Assembly: GCA_963972425.1 (NCBI GenBank)
Contig: CAXAUF010000007.1
Span: 10,189-74,188, forward strand
From: Algorimicrobium sp002414705
GTDB lineage: Bacteria; Bacteroidota; Bacteroidia; Flavobacteriales; Flavobacteriaceae
Length of the DNA stretch: 64,000 bases
Reading direction: 5' to 3'
Shown: one piece after another, positions 34,785 through 43,954 of the stretch
How positions within the stretch are numbered: position 1 is the stretch's first letter
Layout: the number at the start of each line of letters is the position of its first letter
Program-made: the position numbers and the translations under genes
Notes under the pieces: generated by a model
What the model was told of the DNA's origin: nothing
Seen by the model: only the letters and a program-made list of their open reading frames with translations
Databases searched by the model: none

Positions 34785-36132
34785 TTAATAGGTCCACCAA
34801 CTGAAATTTATATAAAAACTGCTTTCCTTGACGTTCAATTAAGACACTCATTTTTTTTCCATCCTTACCTTTAAAAAGGTGCATAACTTCTTGTAGTGAA
34901 TATTTTTTAACATCTGTACCATTTACCTCCAGAATAATATCTCCCAATTGCAACCCTATTAATTGTGCTGGACTATTGGGTCTTAACTTTACAATTTCAA
35001 AAGCTGGAGCGGCATGTAACCTATAACTTTCTTTTATGTTCTTCTCATCACTAACATGAATTACACTATTATTTTCAGCAAAAGTTAGTCTACCATTAGT
35101 TAATAGGTAATAATACTCTTTAATGAGTCTAACACCTCGATGTTCTATATCAATACCACTTTTATTATAACTAAATGCTTTATTAAAATTCGCATTCTTT
35201 TTTAATATCATGTAGGATTCTTGGTAGTTGAAAGTTACATGAAATCTATTTAAAATTTCGGCACCAATGGTTCCATTTCGGTCTTTTATTTTTTTTAGTG
35301 TCTCAATAGATTTACCAGTAGGAAAAGCAACCAACGATTCATTTAACACAAATGAATTGATAGTTAATGCTTGAACTTTAGAACGCTTACCAAAGAGACT
35401 TCCACTTAATCCATAGCCTAAAAAATCATCAAAATAATTATCTGTAGATACAATATCTTGAGAACCATCTTCAAACAACCAAAGGGCATCACTAGCTCCA
35501 GTATCTAATAACATTTTTACAGGAATTTGTTTCCCTTCAATAGTAACTTGAGCTAACATATAGGGTTTAAAGTTGTGGAATTCTAATGGTATTTTTTCGC
35601 ATTTCTTACAGATTTTTTCTTTTTGATTCTCTGACTTTGATAGTTTAATATATTTGGATCGGTAATTTATTTCAACTACAAAATCTTTAAAAACATCATA
35701 GCCAATAATTCCATGTATAGGAATACCCAATTTAGGTGTGTAATCCATACTACCATTATATATAGCATATATGGTTTGTTGGTATTTTACAGCATGACCA
35801 ATTTCAAGTTTATTTTGAGTAGATTTTACAGCTTCAACAACCAAACCTTCACCTAACCCTTTTAAAAAAATGGTTTCCTTATTTTCTAAATTTAAAACCT
35901 CTAAACCATTTAGGTTATCAAATAAAATAGGTTTGGTAACACCGCTATCCAAAATAAAAGAGAGCGGCATACCATTTACAACTACAGGAATAATTATGAG
36001 ATTATTAATTAATTGAAAATGTATTTTATCGGTCGTTTTTCCGTTAGGCAACTGAAACATTTGCTCTTGAGATTGTAAATTAGAAACAACCAAGAGTGTA
36101 AATACCAGCAAAATAAATTTAGAACGTTTCAT
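34768..36132 (-). CDS. Retropepsin-like aspartyl protease with PDZ domain
   Basis: The 454-residue product has a signal peptide (MKRSKFILLVFTLLVVSNLQSQ). Two retroviral-type aspartyl half-sites are visible: SFILDSGVTKPIL (about residues 59-71) and VKMLLDTGASDALWLF (about 206-221). A C-terminal PDZ domain follows (VKLRPNSPAQLIGLQLGDIILEVNG, about 378-402). In the first half-site the usual DTG is DSG, which is also found in active enzymes. It should act in the periplasm or surface; the substrate is unknown. It is divergent from the aminotransferase gene. Confidence 0.92.
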   Translation of the reverse strand: MKRSKFILLVFTLLVVSNLQSQEQMFQLPNGKTTDKIHFQLINNLIIIPVVVNGMPLSFILDSGVTKPILFDNLNGLEVLNLENKETIFLKGLGEGLVVEAVKSTQNKLEIGHAVKYQQTIYAIYNGSMDYTPKLGIPIHGIIGYDVFKDFVVEINYRSKYIKLSKSENQKEKICKKCEKIPLEFHNFKPYMLAQVTIEGKQIPVKMLLDTGASDALWLFEDGSQDIVSTDNYFDDFLGYGLSGSLFGKRSKVQALTINSFVLNESLVAFPTGKSIETLKKIKDRNGTIGAEILNRFHVTFNYQESYMILKKNANFNKAFSYNKSGIDIEHRGVRLIKEYYYLLTNGRLTFAENNSVIHVSDEKNIKESYRLHAAPAFEIVKLRPNSPAQLIGLQLGDIILEVNGTDVKKYSLQEVMHLFKGKDGKKMSVLIERQGKQFLYKFQLVDLLNQKQP

Positions 36133-36255
36133 CTGTTACCTCTGAAAGACACTATAAAGTACAACATATTGCTGATAAATCTATAATTACAACCTATTTT
36201 TAACAATTAAATCAATATAATTTTCAGAACTTTGCTTCTTTAATACTATAAGCAC

Positions 36256-37436
36256 ATGCCAAAAATATCTCAAAAAGGCGCATTAATGCCACAGTCGCCT
36301 ATTAGAAAACTTGTTCCGTTTGCAGAAAATGCCTACAAAAAAGGAAAAACAGTATACCATTTAAATATTGGTCAACCAGACATTAAAACTCCAGAAATTG
36401 CTCTTGATGCTGTAAAAATTAATTCATTAGAAATTTTAGCATATACCAGATCAGAAGGATCTGATGAATACAGAGCTAAAATTGCTGATTATTATAGTCA
36501 ACATGATATTCATTTACAAAAAGAAGATATTATTGTTACAACAGGAGGTAGTGAAGCCTTATTATTTGCATTTGGAAGTATTATGGATGTAGGTGACGAA
36601 GTTATTATACCAGAACCTTTTTACGCAAATTACAACGGATTTTCAACAGCTTCTGGTGTTAATATTGTACCTGTAATTTCAAAAATAGAAGATAATTTTG
36701 CTTTACCTCCTATTGAAGAATTTGAAAAACTGATTACACCAAAAACAAAAGCTATTTTAATTTGCAATCCTGGAAATCCTACAGGATATTTATATACCAA
36801 AGAGGAAATTAAAAAATTAGCTGAAATTGTTATCAAACATGATCTTTTCTTAATTGCTGATGAAGTGTATCGTGAGTTTGCTTATGATGGTATTACACAC
36901 TACTCTATTATGCAAGAAGAAGGCTTAAAGGAACATGCCATAATGATAGACTCCGTTTCCAAACGCTACAGTATGTGTGGCGCTAGAATTGGGTGTTTAG
37001 TTTCTAAAAATAAAGATGTTATAGCAACAGCTTTAAAATTTGCACAAGCACGTTTAAGTCCGCCTACTTTAGCACAAATTGCTAGTGAAGCTGCACTACA
37101 AGTTATTTTGATGAAGTAAAAACAGAATACGTATCGCGTCGTGATATATTAATTTCTGAGTTAGAAAAAATAGACGGCGTAAAAGTAGCCAAACCAAAAG
37201 GTGCTTTTTATTGTATTGTAGAATTGCCAATAAAAAATTCCGATGCATTTGCACAATGGCTATTAGAACATTTTGATGTAGATGGCGAAACTATTATGGT
37301 TGCTCCTGCTGCTGGATTTTACTCAACACCAGGTGTAGGTTTAAATCAAATTCGCATTGCTTATGTACTTCAAAAAGAAAGTTTAGTGAAAGCCGTAAAC
37401 ATTTTAAAAGAAGCCTTAAAAGTCTATAAAGATTAG
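36256..37436 (+). pseudogene. PLP aminotransferase class I, frameshifted
   Basis: The first frame (287 codons to 37119) has the aspartate aminotransferase-like N-terminal part: LNIGQPDIKTPE, TGGSEALLFAFG, ICNPGNPTGYLYTKEE, ADEVYREF and the PLP lysine in SVSKRYSMCGARIGC. It runs into out-of-frame LQVILMK and a stop. From about 37097 another frame carries the rest: SYFDEVKTEYVSRRDILISE up to LNQIRIAYVLQKE and the stop at 37436. Together they make about 390 residues, the family length. From related proteins (AALETPQSYFDEV type) about 10 bases are missing near 37095-37105. The enzyme would transaminate aspartate or aromatic amino acids. murB starts at the last base of the stop codon. Confidence 0.82.
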
Positions 37437-38449
37437 TGCAAATCTTACATAACATATCATTAAAACCGTTTAACACCTTTGGTTTAGAGGCAACTGCCAA
37501 GCATTTTGTGTCTGTAGATACGGTTGCAGCTTTGCAAAAGGTGTTAAGCTTACCAAATTATCCCGAAAAATTCATTTTAGGAGGTGGCAGTAATATGCTA
37601 TTAACAAAAAACATGAATGCTTTAGTAATTCATGTTAATATAAAGGGAATTAGTGTTGTTTCCGAAGATGAAAACACCGTAAAGATTAAAGCAAATGCTG
37701 GCGAAAACTGGCACGATTTTGTTTTATGGTGTTTAAATAATGATTATGGCGGATTGGAGAATTTATCATTAATCCCTGGAAATGTTGGAACTGCTCCTAT
37801 CCAGAATATTGGTGCTTATGGCATAGAATTGAAAGATAATTTTGTGTCTTGTGAAGCTTTAGAAATTGCGACAAATAAAATCAAAACGTTCCATAAAGCA
37901 GATTGTAGGTTTGATTATAGAAATTCTGTTTTTAAACAAGAAGCTAAAGGACAATTTATAATTTGTAGTGTTACATTTCAGCTCACTAAAAACACACATC
38001 AACTTCATACAAATTATGGCGCCATATCTGATCAATTAGCAGAAACGGGAATAGAAAACCCAACTATTCAAGATGTTTCAAAAGCTGTAATAGCCATTAG
38101 ACAAAGTAAATTACCAGACCCAAAAGAGATTGGAAATAGTGGTAGTTTTTTTAAAAACCCTGTTATTTCTATAAAAGCATATAATCAACTTAAATCGGTA
38201 TTTCCAGATGCACCAGGGTATATTATTTCAGATTTAGAGGTAAAAGTTCCTGCAGGTTGGCTGATAGAAAAAGCAGGTTTTAAAGGCAAGCGTTTTGATA
38301 CCTATGGTGTTCATAAAAAACAAGCATTAGTACTTGTAAATTATGGCAATGCTAAAGGTTCAGACATTCTTAAACTAGCCGAATTAATTCAACTTACTGT
38401 TAAACGTTTATTTCATATTGATATTGAAGCTGAAGTAAATATTCTTTAA
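37436..38449 (+). CDS. murB: UDP-N-acetylenolpyruvoylglucosamine reductase
   Basis: The 337-residue flavoenzyme reduces UDP-GlcNAc-enolpyruvate to UDP-MurNAc with NADPH. It shows the N-terminal SLKPFNTFGLEATAK, the FAD-binding FILGGGSNML (about residues 46-55), LSLIPGNVGTAPIQNIGAYG, the catalytic GNSGSFFKNPV serine site, and the C-terminal GWLIEKAGFKGKRF. It is of the longer E. coli-like type I. The start is GTG at 37436 and shares one base with the aminotransferase stop, so its translation is probably coupled to that now-frameshifted gene. Confidence 0.96.
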   Translation: MQILHNISLKPFNTFGLEATAKHFVSVDTVAALQKVLSLPNYPEKFILGGGSNMLLTKNMNALVIHVNIKGISVVSEDENTVKIKANAGENWHDFVLWCLNNDYGGLENLSLIPGNVGTAPIQNIGAYGIELKDNFVSCEALEIATNKIKTFHKADCRFDYRNSVFKQEAKGQFIICSVTFQLTKNTHQLHTNYGAISDQLAETGIENPTIQDVSKAVIAIRQSKLPDPKEIGNSGSFFKNPVISIKAYNQLKSVFPDAPGYIISDLEVKVPAGWLIEKAGFKGKRFDTYGVHKKQALVLVNYGNAKGSDILKLAELIQLTVKRLFHIDIEAEVNIL

Positions 38450-38523
38450 TTGCTAAGAATTATATAACTTTAACCATTGTTGCTTATTAAAAAAGCATCT
38501 TTAACCGTCAACCAAATAACATT

Positions 38524-39069
38524 TTGAGTACATCAATAGAAGAAGAAATAGTTGGCTTATTAAAACAAGGCGACAAACGAGCCATATCATTATTATATGA
38601 ATACTATGGTGATGCGCTTTTTGGTGTCATATCAAAAGTGTTAACCGATTCCGATTTAGCGCAAGACGCCTTACAAGAAACCTTTATTAAAGTCTGGAAG
38701 AAAGCAAAAACTTACGATTCTAAAAAAGCCAAATTATTTACTTGGCTATATAGAATTGCATATAACACAGCCATTGACAAGGTCCGTTCCTACAATAATA
38801 AAACAGGAAAGGAAATCCAAATGGACGCGTCAGACGTATATACATTAACAGGTGATAGTTTAAATCAAGACGTACTAGACATTAAAAAGCATTTAAGTTC
38901 TTTAGATGAAAAATATCAGATTGTTATTCATGCGCTCTTTTTTGAGGGCATGACACAACAAGAAGCTAGTGATGAGTTGGACATTCCTCTTGGCACTATA
39001 AAATCCAGATTAAAAATTGGACTTCGTGAACTTAAAAAGATTTACGATCCAGAAACAAAACAGTCATGA
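38524..39069 (+). CDS. ECF-type RNA polymerase sigma factor with RskA-type partner
   Basis: The 181-residue sigma factor starts at TTG (38524). Region 2 is visible as YEYYGDALFGVISKVLTDSDLAQDALQETFIKVWKKA (about residues 25-60), with LFTWLYRIAYNTAIDKVR. Region 4 is visible as LDEKYQIVIHALFFEGMTQQEASDELDIPLGTIKSRL (about 125-160). It overlaps the next gene by 4 bases (ATGA), which encodes a membrane anti-sigma factor of the RskA type, so it is of the SigK-like class. Confidence 0.93.
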   Translation: MSTSIEEEIVGLLKQGDKRAISLLYEYYGDALFGVISKVLTDSDLAQDALQETFIKVWKKAKTYDSKKAKLFTWLYRIAYNTAIDKVRSYNNKTGKEIQMDASDVYTLTGDSLNQDVLDIKKHLSSLDEKYQIVIHALFFEGMTQQEASDELDIPLGTIKSRLKIGLRELKKIYDPETKQS

Positions 39070-39860
39070 ATGATAAAATAACTACATTTTTAAATTCTGA
39101 CCTACTAGAAAAATATCTTTTAGGCCAAACGACTTCAGATGAAACAGAAACCGTAGAATCCTATATTTCTCAATACCCTGAAGCAGAACAAGCTTACAAT
39201 ACCATGCAAAACCAACTAGAGTTGGTTGCACATAGCCAAGCTATTGAAGCCCCTAAAGTCATTTTAAATTCTATTTTAAAATCGCTTGATACCGAAACAC
39301 CAGTTATTCAACTTAACAAACCAATAGCGCGTAAAAAATGGTTCCAATTTAGTATTGCAGCTAGTGTTGTTGCTATTATGTTTGCAAGCACATCTTATAT
39401 TTTCTTTCAGCAAAATCAGTTATTAAAAATTGAAAACCAGAAAATTGCTGACGAAATATATGATAGATTGGACGATTTAGATCAGAAAAATAAACGTCTA
39501 GACGAAATCATGCGTCAGATGAAGCAACTAAATAATCCAGAAACCGAAAAGTATATTATAAACGGTAATAATCGTGCTAAAAACCTTAAAACGGTAGCTT
39601 ATATAAATCCAAAAGAAAAAACATCTATGCTGGATGTGGTTTCTTTACCACAATTACCAGAAGAACAATGTTATCAAATTTGGGCAGAGCTGGAAGATAA
39701 AATGGTTAATTTAGGTATTCTAAATGAAGGTGACAGACAGTTAAAAGTGATTCCTTATACAGAAGATGCTCTAGCATTAAGTATTACCATTGAACAAAGA
39801 GGTAGTACATTAACTGCTACTAAAGAAAACTCGGTTGCCGAAATTACACTGAATAAATAA
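39066..39860 (+). CDS. Membrane anti-sigma factor (RskA-like)
   Basis: The 264-residue protein has an N-terminal cytoplasmic helical domain (DLLEKYLLGQTTSDETETVESYISQYPE, about residues 13-40), one transmembrane segment (FQFSIAASVVAIMFASTSYIFF, about 98-119), a coiled coil after it (QQNQLLKIENQKIADEIYDRLDD through NKRLDEIMRQMKQ), and a C-terminal RskA domain (LPEEQCYQIWAELEDKMVNLG). It should hold the sigma factor at the membrane until released. The 4-base overlap with the sigma gene makes the pairing secure. Confidence 0.92.
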   Translation: MNDKITTFLNSDLLEKYLLGQTTSDETETVESYISQYPEAEQAYNTMQNQLELVAHSQAIEAPKVILNSILKSLDTETPVIQLNKPIARKKWFQFSIAASVVAIMFASTSYIFFQQNQLLKIENQKIADEIYDRLDDLDQKNKRLDEIMRQMKQLNNPETEKYIINGNNRAKNLKTVAYINPKEKTSMLDVVSLPQLPEEQCYQIWAELEDKMVNLGILNEGDRQLKVIPYTEDALALSITIEQRGSTLTATKENSVAEITLNK

Positions 39861-39875
39861 CACGATTTAAACTAT

Positions 39876-39921
39876 AAAATAGACCTCGGTTTTTTAAAGA
39901 AAACCGAGGTCTATTTATTTC
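39876..39921 (+). terminator. Terminator after the anti-sigma gene
   Basis: A 17-bp stem, AAATAGACCTCGGTTTT against AAAACCGAGGTCTATTT, lies 16 bases after the anti-sigma stop with a short loop and T-rich end. Confidence 0.8.
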
Positions 39922-39931
39922 TAAAAATCCG

Positions 39932-39939
39932 TATCTTTG
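39932..39939 (+). promoter_or_regulatory. Promoter -7 box for the small membrane protein gene
   Basis: TATCTTTG matches TAnnTTTG, 14 bases before the ATG at 39954, directly after the terminator. Confidence 0.5.
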
Positions 39940-39953
39940 CAAAAACAAATTTT

Positions 39954-40157
39954 ATGAAACTTTTTTTAATAACATTAGCATTATTAGCAATTGCTGTTGC
40001 AGGAATTGCTATTAAAATATGGGCGAAAAAAGACGGGAAATTTGCTGGTACTTGTGCTAGTCAAAACCCGATGTTAAACACCGAAGGTGAAGCTTGTGGT
40101 TTTTGCGGGAAATCTCCCGACCAATTTGATAATTGTAACGAACCTCAACACTCGTAA
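39954..40157 (+). CDS. Small membrane or secreted protein with four cysteines
   Basis: The 67-residue protein has one N-terminal hydrophobic segment (MKLFLITLALLAIAVAGIAIKIWA) and a short outer part with four cysteines (CASQNPMLNTEGEACGFCGK and DNC). I recall it as a conserved hypothetical in Flavobacteriaceae. The cysteine spacing could bind a metal or form disulphides; neither is shown. It has its own promoter box and is followed by the glycosyltransferase gene 5 bases later. Confidence 0.8.
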   Translation: MKLFLITLALLAIAVAGIAIKIWAKKDGKFAGTCASQNPMLNTEGEACGFCGKSPDQFDNCNEPQHS

Positions 40158-40162
40158 TTTTA

Positions 40163-41275
40163 ATGCTCATATTAGACATTCTCTACTATACTTTTATAAT
40201 AGTAGCATGTTTTCAGGTTTGTTATTATCTCTTTTTCTTTAGTCCGTTTGCGTTTCAAAAAGAAAACAAACCAACAGCTAAAAATATTCCGATTTCGGTC
40301 ATAATTTGCGCAAAAAATGAAGCGGAAAATTTAAAGAAATTTCTACCATCAGTCATATCTCAAAACTATCCTAATTTTGAAATTGTTTTAATTAACGATG
40401 CCTCTTATGATGACACATTGGACGTCATGGAAGCTTTCTCTGAAAAACATTCAAATATTAAAATTGTAGACGTTAAAAATAACGAAGCCTTTTGGGCTAA
40501 TAAAAAATATGCGTTAACGCTGGGTATTAAATCAGCTAAAAACAATCATCTATTATTTACAGATGCCGATTGTAAACCGATTTCTGATAATTGGATTTCA
40601 CAAATGAGCAGCCATTTTACAAGCGAAAAATCTATTGTTTTAGGTTATGGTGGTTATACCAAAATTAAAAACTCTTTTCTTAATAAATTAATCCGATTTG
40701 AAACATTATTTACAGCCATTCAGTACCTGTCATTTGCTAGAATGGGATTACCATACATGGGAGTTGGAAGAAATTTAGCATATACAAAAGATGCTTTTTT
40801 TGCTGCAAGTGGTTTTATGAAACACATGCACATTCGTTCAGGTGATGATGATTTATTTATTAATGAAATTGCGACATCAAGCAACACCAGTATTTGTGTT
40901 ACAAAAGACAGTTTTACTATGTCTAACCCAAAAACAAGTTTTAAATCTTGGGTTACTCAAAAAAAACGACATATTACAACGGCCGAACATTACAAAACAA
41001 GTCACAAAACCATATTAGCCTTATTTTACATATCGCAATTAGTATTTTGGTTAACAGGAATAACACTTTTAAGCTTCTTATTTCATTGGGAAGTAGTTTT
41101 GGTCTTTATAAGCTTACGTTTTATTTGTCAGTTTGTAATTATATCATTCATATCAAAGAAATTAGACGAACGGGATTTAATGCCATTCCTTCCTTTTTTA
41201 GAATTCTTTTTAATTGTTTTTCAATTGACTATATTTATATCCAACCTGATATCAAAACCTAAACATTGGAAATAA
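40163..41275 (+). CDS. Membrane-bound family 2 glycosyltransferase
   Basis: The 370-residue protein has an N-terminal transmembrane segment, then a GT-A domain with ISVIICAKNEAENLKKFLPS (about residues 43-62), VLINDASYDDT, and the metal-binding FTDADCKPIS. RSGDDDLFINEIA is the acceptor-side acidic motif, and WVTQKKRHITTAEHY resembles the Q/RxxRW-type motif. Two or three hydrophobic segments close the protein. It should build a surface polysaccharide or glycolipid. It overlaps the next sigma gene by 10 bases. Confidence 0.9.
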   Translation: MLILDILYYTFIIVACFQVCYYLFFFSPFAFQKENKPTAKNIPISVIICAKNEAENLKKFLPSVISQNYPNFEIVLINDASYDDTLDVMEAFSEKHSNIKIVDVKNNEAFWANKKYALTLGIKSAKNNHLLFTDADCKPISDNWISQMSSHFTSEKSIVLGYGGYTKIKNSFLNKLIRFETLFTAIQYLSFARMGLPYMGVGRNLAYTKDAFFAASGFMKHMHIRSGDDDLFINEIATSSNTSICVTKDSFTMSNPKTSFKSWVTQKKRHITTAEHYKTSHKTILALFYISQLVFWLTGITLLSFLFHWEVVLVFISLRFICQFVIISFISKKLDERDLMPFLPFLEFFLIVFQLTIFISNLISKPKHWK

Positions 41276-41814
41276 CCCAAGCCATAGAACGCGCAAAAAG
41301 CAACGACCAAAAAGCCTTTAATTTTTTATTGGATACGTTTTGGGATAACGTGTATGGTTTTCAACTTAAACGTGTAAAAAACGAAAATGATGCGGAAGAT
41401 ATTACCATCCAAACGTTTTCAAAAGCATTCGATAAAATTGAAACGTATAATAGCGATTACAGTTTTAAAACATGGCTGATTACCATTTCCAAGAATATTC
41501 ACATTGATTTAATTCGGAAGCAAAAAAATTCCATTTCAGATACCATAACCCATAGCAATGAAGATGGTTATCAAGATATTTTAGACGATTCGCCTTCTCC
41601 TGAAGACAAACTAATTACAGAGCAAAATTTAGCAAAACTACTGCGCGACATTAAAAAACTGAAGCCACATTATCAGGAAGTTATTAATTTAAGATACTTT
41701 CAAGAATTGAGCTACAAAGAAATTTCTCAAGAAATTGACGAACCCATAAATAATGTAAAAGTTAAATTGCTTCGTGCTAAAAAATTATTGGCTGAAATTA
41801 TCATAAATCTATGA
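41266..41814 (+). CDS. ECF-type RNA polymerase sigma factor without adjacent anti-sigma gene
   Basis: The 182-residue protein starts at TTG (41266), inside the end of the glycosyltransferase gene. Region 2 is AFNFLLDTFWDNVYGFQLKRVKNENDAEDITIQTFSKAFDK (about residues 17-57) with FKTWLITISKNIHIDLIRK. Region 4 is LKPHYQEVINLRYFQELSYKEISQEIDEPINNVKVKLLRAKK (about 135-176). It overlaps the NRAMP-like gene by 4 bases, so three unlike genes are translationally chained. No anti-sigma gene is next to it. Confidence 0.92.
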   Translation: MEITQAIERAKSNDQKAFNFLLDTFWDNVYGFQLKRVKNENDAEDITIQTFSKAFDKIETYNSDYSFKTWLITISKNIHIDLIRKQKNSISDTITHSNEDGYQDILDDSPSPEDKLITEQNLAKLLRDIKKLKPHYQEVINLRYFQELSYKEISQEIDEPINNVKVKLLRAKKLLAEIIINL

Positions 41815-43025
41815 CAATAAGTTTAAAAAAAATTGGCCCAGGCCTTTTATTTGCAGGTGCTGCTATTGGTGTTTCTCATTTAGTGCAATCTACAAAAGCT
41901 GGAGCAGAATTTGGTTTTGGACTTATCTGGGCATTATTACTCGTTAATGTAATTAAGTATCCCTTTTTTAAATATGGCCCTCTATATACAGTAGCAACTG
42001 GCGAAAGCTTGTTAGAAGGCTATAAAAAATTAGGCAAAGGACTTTTGTTAGCGTATTTAGTTATAACGTTTGCCTCAATGTTTACCATACAAACGGCAGT
42101 AACAACAGTAACTGCGAGCATTGCTAGCACCTTATTTCAAATAGATTGGCCCACCAAATATTGGTCTCTTATTATTTTAATCCTGTGTTTCGGGTTATTA
42201 GTAAAAGGGAAATACGTTTTTTTAGACAAGCTTATGAAAATTATTGTTATACTCTTAACAATAACAACTATAGTAGCGGTAATTTTAGCTATAAACCACA
42301 ACAAAGAACCTTTAAATTTAGCACAACATCTACCCTCAAATAGCATCGAAATCGCATTTTTAATCGCTTTTATGGGATGGATGCCAGCACCTCTTGATGT
42401 TTCTGTCTGGCACTCTTTATGGGCTGTAGAAAAAAAGAAATTACAACCGGAAACATCAAAAAAAATAAGTATGCTAGATTTTAACATAGGCTATTTAACA
42501 ACCGTATTAATAGGTATGTGTTTTTTAGCTTTAGGCGCATTAATTATGTTTAAATCTAATGAAAGTTTTAGCGATTCTGGAAGTGCTTTTGCTACACAAC
42601 TAATTAATATGTACACCAAGAGTCTTGGTAATTGGGCTTATTGGCTTATTGGTATTGCTGCACTAACAACCATGTTAAGCACTACGTTTACTACATTAGA
42701 TGCCTCACCAAGATCCATGAGTAAAGCCTTGCAATTATTTGGGAATAAGTCTAAATTTAATAGCTATATTTTTTGGTTACTAATACTAACTGTAGGATCA
42801 ATTATTATCTTATTTGGTTTTGTTTCTCAAATGGGGATCCTTATTAAAATATCCACTATTTTATCTTTTTTAACGGCTCCATTTTATGCTATTATAAATT
42901 ATAAATTAATAATTAGTAAGCATACACCCAAAGCCTTTCAACCTTCTACATTAATGAAGTTATATAGTACATTAAGTATATTACTTTTAATTGGGTTTAG
43001 TATTTGGTTCCTTTCTACGTTTTAG
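41811..43025 (+). CDS. NRAMP-related divalent metal transporter, non-canonical site
   Basis: The 404-residue inner-membrane protein has about eleven hydrophobic segments and follows the NRAMP layout: KIGPGLLFAGAAIGVSHLVQSTKAGAEFGFGLIWALLL is equivalent to the first segment. The DPGN metal motif of NRAMP is replaced by GVSH (about residues 20-23), and the sixth segment has GWMPAPLDVSVWHS in place of the MPH motif. So it is a relative that may carry another ion, for example Mg2+, or none. It starts 4 bases before the sigma gene ends. Substrate is unknown. Confidence 0.85.
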   Translation: MTISLKKIGPGLLFAGAAIGVSHLVQSTKAGAEFGFGLIWALLLVNVIKYPFFKYGPLYTVATGESLLEGYKKLGKGLLLAYLVITFASMFTIQTAVTTVTASIASTLFQIDWPTKYWSLIILILCFGLLVKGKYVFLDKLMKIIVILLTITTIVAVILAINHNKEPLNLAQHLPSNSIEIAFLIAFMGWMPAPLDVSVWHSLWAVEKKKLQPETSKKISMLDFNIGYLTTVLIGMCFLALGALIMFKSNESFSDSGSAFATQLINMYTKSLGNWAYWLIGIAALTTMLSTTFTTLDASPRSMSKALQLFGNKSKFNSYIFWLLILTVGSIIILFGFVSQMGILIKISTILSFLTAPFYAIINYKLIISKHTPKAFQPSTLMKLYSTLSILLLIGFSIWFLSTF

Positions 43026-43048
43026 GAGCTATTTTATTTTTTATCTCG

Positions 43049-43056
43049 TATCTTTG
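43049..43056 (+). promoter_or_regulatory. Promoter -7 box for lipA
   Basis: TATCTTTG matches TAnnTTTG, about 20 bases before the lipA start; the same box sequence precedes the gene at 39954. Confidence 0.55.
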
Positions 43057-43075
43057 CAACGGAAATTTTTAGTCT

Positions 43076-43954
43076 ATGAAAACAGAAACAATTTCAAATA
43101 TTTTACCTGAACGTCAAGCAAAACCAAAATGGTTGCGTGTAAAATTGCCTACAGGCAAGAAATATACAGAATTACGGAGTTTGGTTGATAAATACAGCCT
43201 AAACACCATCTGCACCTCTGGAAGTTGTCCAAATATGGGTGAATGTTGGGGAGAAGGTACTGCAACCTTTATGATTTTAGGAAATGTCTGCACACGTTCT
43301 TGTGGTTTTTGTGGTGTAAAAACTGGTAGACCAGAAACGGTAGATTGGGACGAACCTGAAAAAGTAGCACGCTCCATTAAACTCATGCAAATTAAGCATG
43401 CCGTTTTAACGAGTGTTGATCGGGATGATTTAAAAGACATGGGAAGTATAATGTGGGCAGAAACTGTAAAATCTGTCAGACGTATGAATCCGGAAACAAC
43501 ACTGGAAACCCTTATTCCCGATTTTCAAGGGATTGAACAACACATTGATAGAATTATAGATGTAGCACCAGAAGTGGTATCTCACAACATTGAAACCGTA
43601 CGTCGTTTAACACGCGAAGTACGTATCCAAGCAAAATATGACCGAAGTATGGGTGTTTTAAAATACTTAAAAGAACAAGGTCAACGCAGAACTAAATCTG
43701 GAATTATGCTCGGTTTGGGTGAAGAACGCGAAGAAGTTATTGAAACCCTTCACGATTTGCGAGCTAATGATGTGGATGTAGTAACTATTGGGCAATATTT
43801 ACAACCTAGCAAAAAACATTTACCAGTTAAGCGCTTTATTATGCCAGATCAATTTGAGGAATATAAAGAAATTGGTCTAAATTTAGGTTTCAGACATGTG
43901 GAAAGTAGCGCACTAGTGCGCTCATCTTACAAAGCTCAAAAACATATTAATTAA
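43076..43954 (+). CDS. lipA: Lipoyl synthase
   Basis: The 292-residue radical SAM enzyme inserts two sulphurs into the octanoyl group on lipoyl domains. It carries the auxiliary cluster cysteines C46, C51, C57 (CTSGSCPNMGEC) and the radical SAM cysteines C72, C76, C79 (CTRSCGFC). KSGIMLGLGEEREEV and the C-terminal SALVRSSYKA serine are also present. It is full length. Its stop overlaps the start of gap by one base. Confidence 0.97.
   Translation: MKTETISNILPERQAKPKWLRVKLPTGKKYTELRSLVDKYSLNTICTSGSCPNMGECWGEGTATFMILGNVCTRSCGFCGVKTGRPETVDWDEPEKVARSIKLMQIKHAVLTSVDRDDLKDMGSIMWAETVKSVRRMNPETTLETLIPDFQGIEQHIDRIIDVAPEVVSHNIETVRRLTREVRIQAKYDRSMGVLKYLKEQGQRRTKSGIMLGLGEEREEVIETLHDLRANDVDVVTIGQYLQPSKKHLPVKRFIMPDQFEEYKEIGLNLGFRHVESSALVRSSYKAQKHIN

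Noticed and set aside
38524..41814. The two nearby ECF sigma genes as a recent duplication
   Set aside because: Their sequences differ throughout, one has an RskA-type partner and the other does not, and they belong to different groups.
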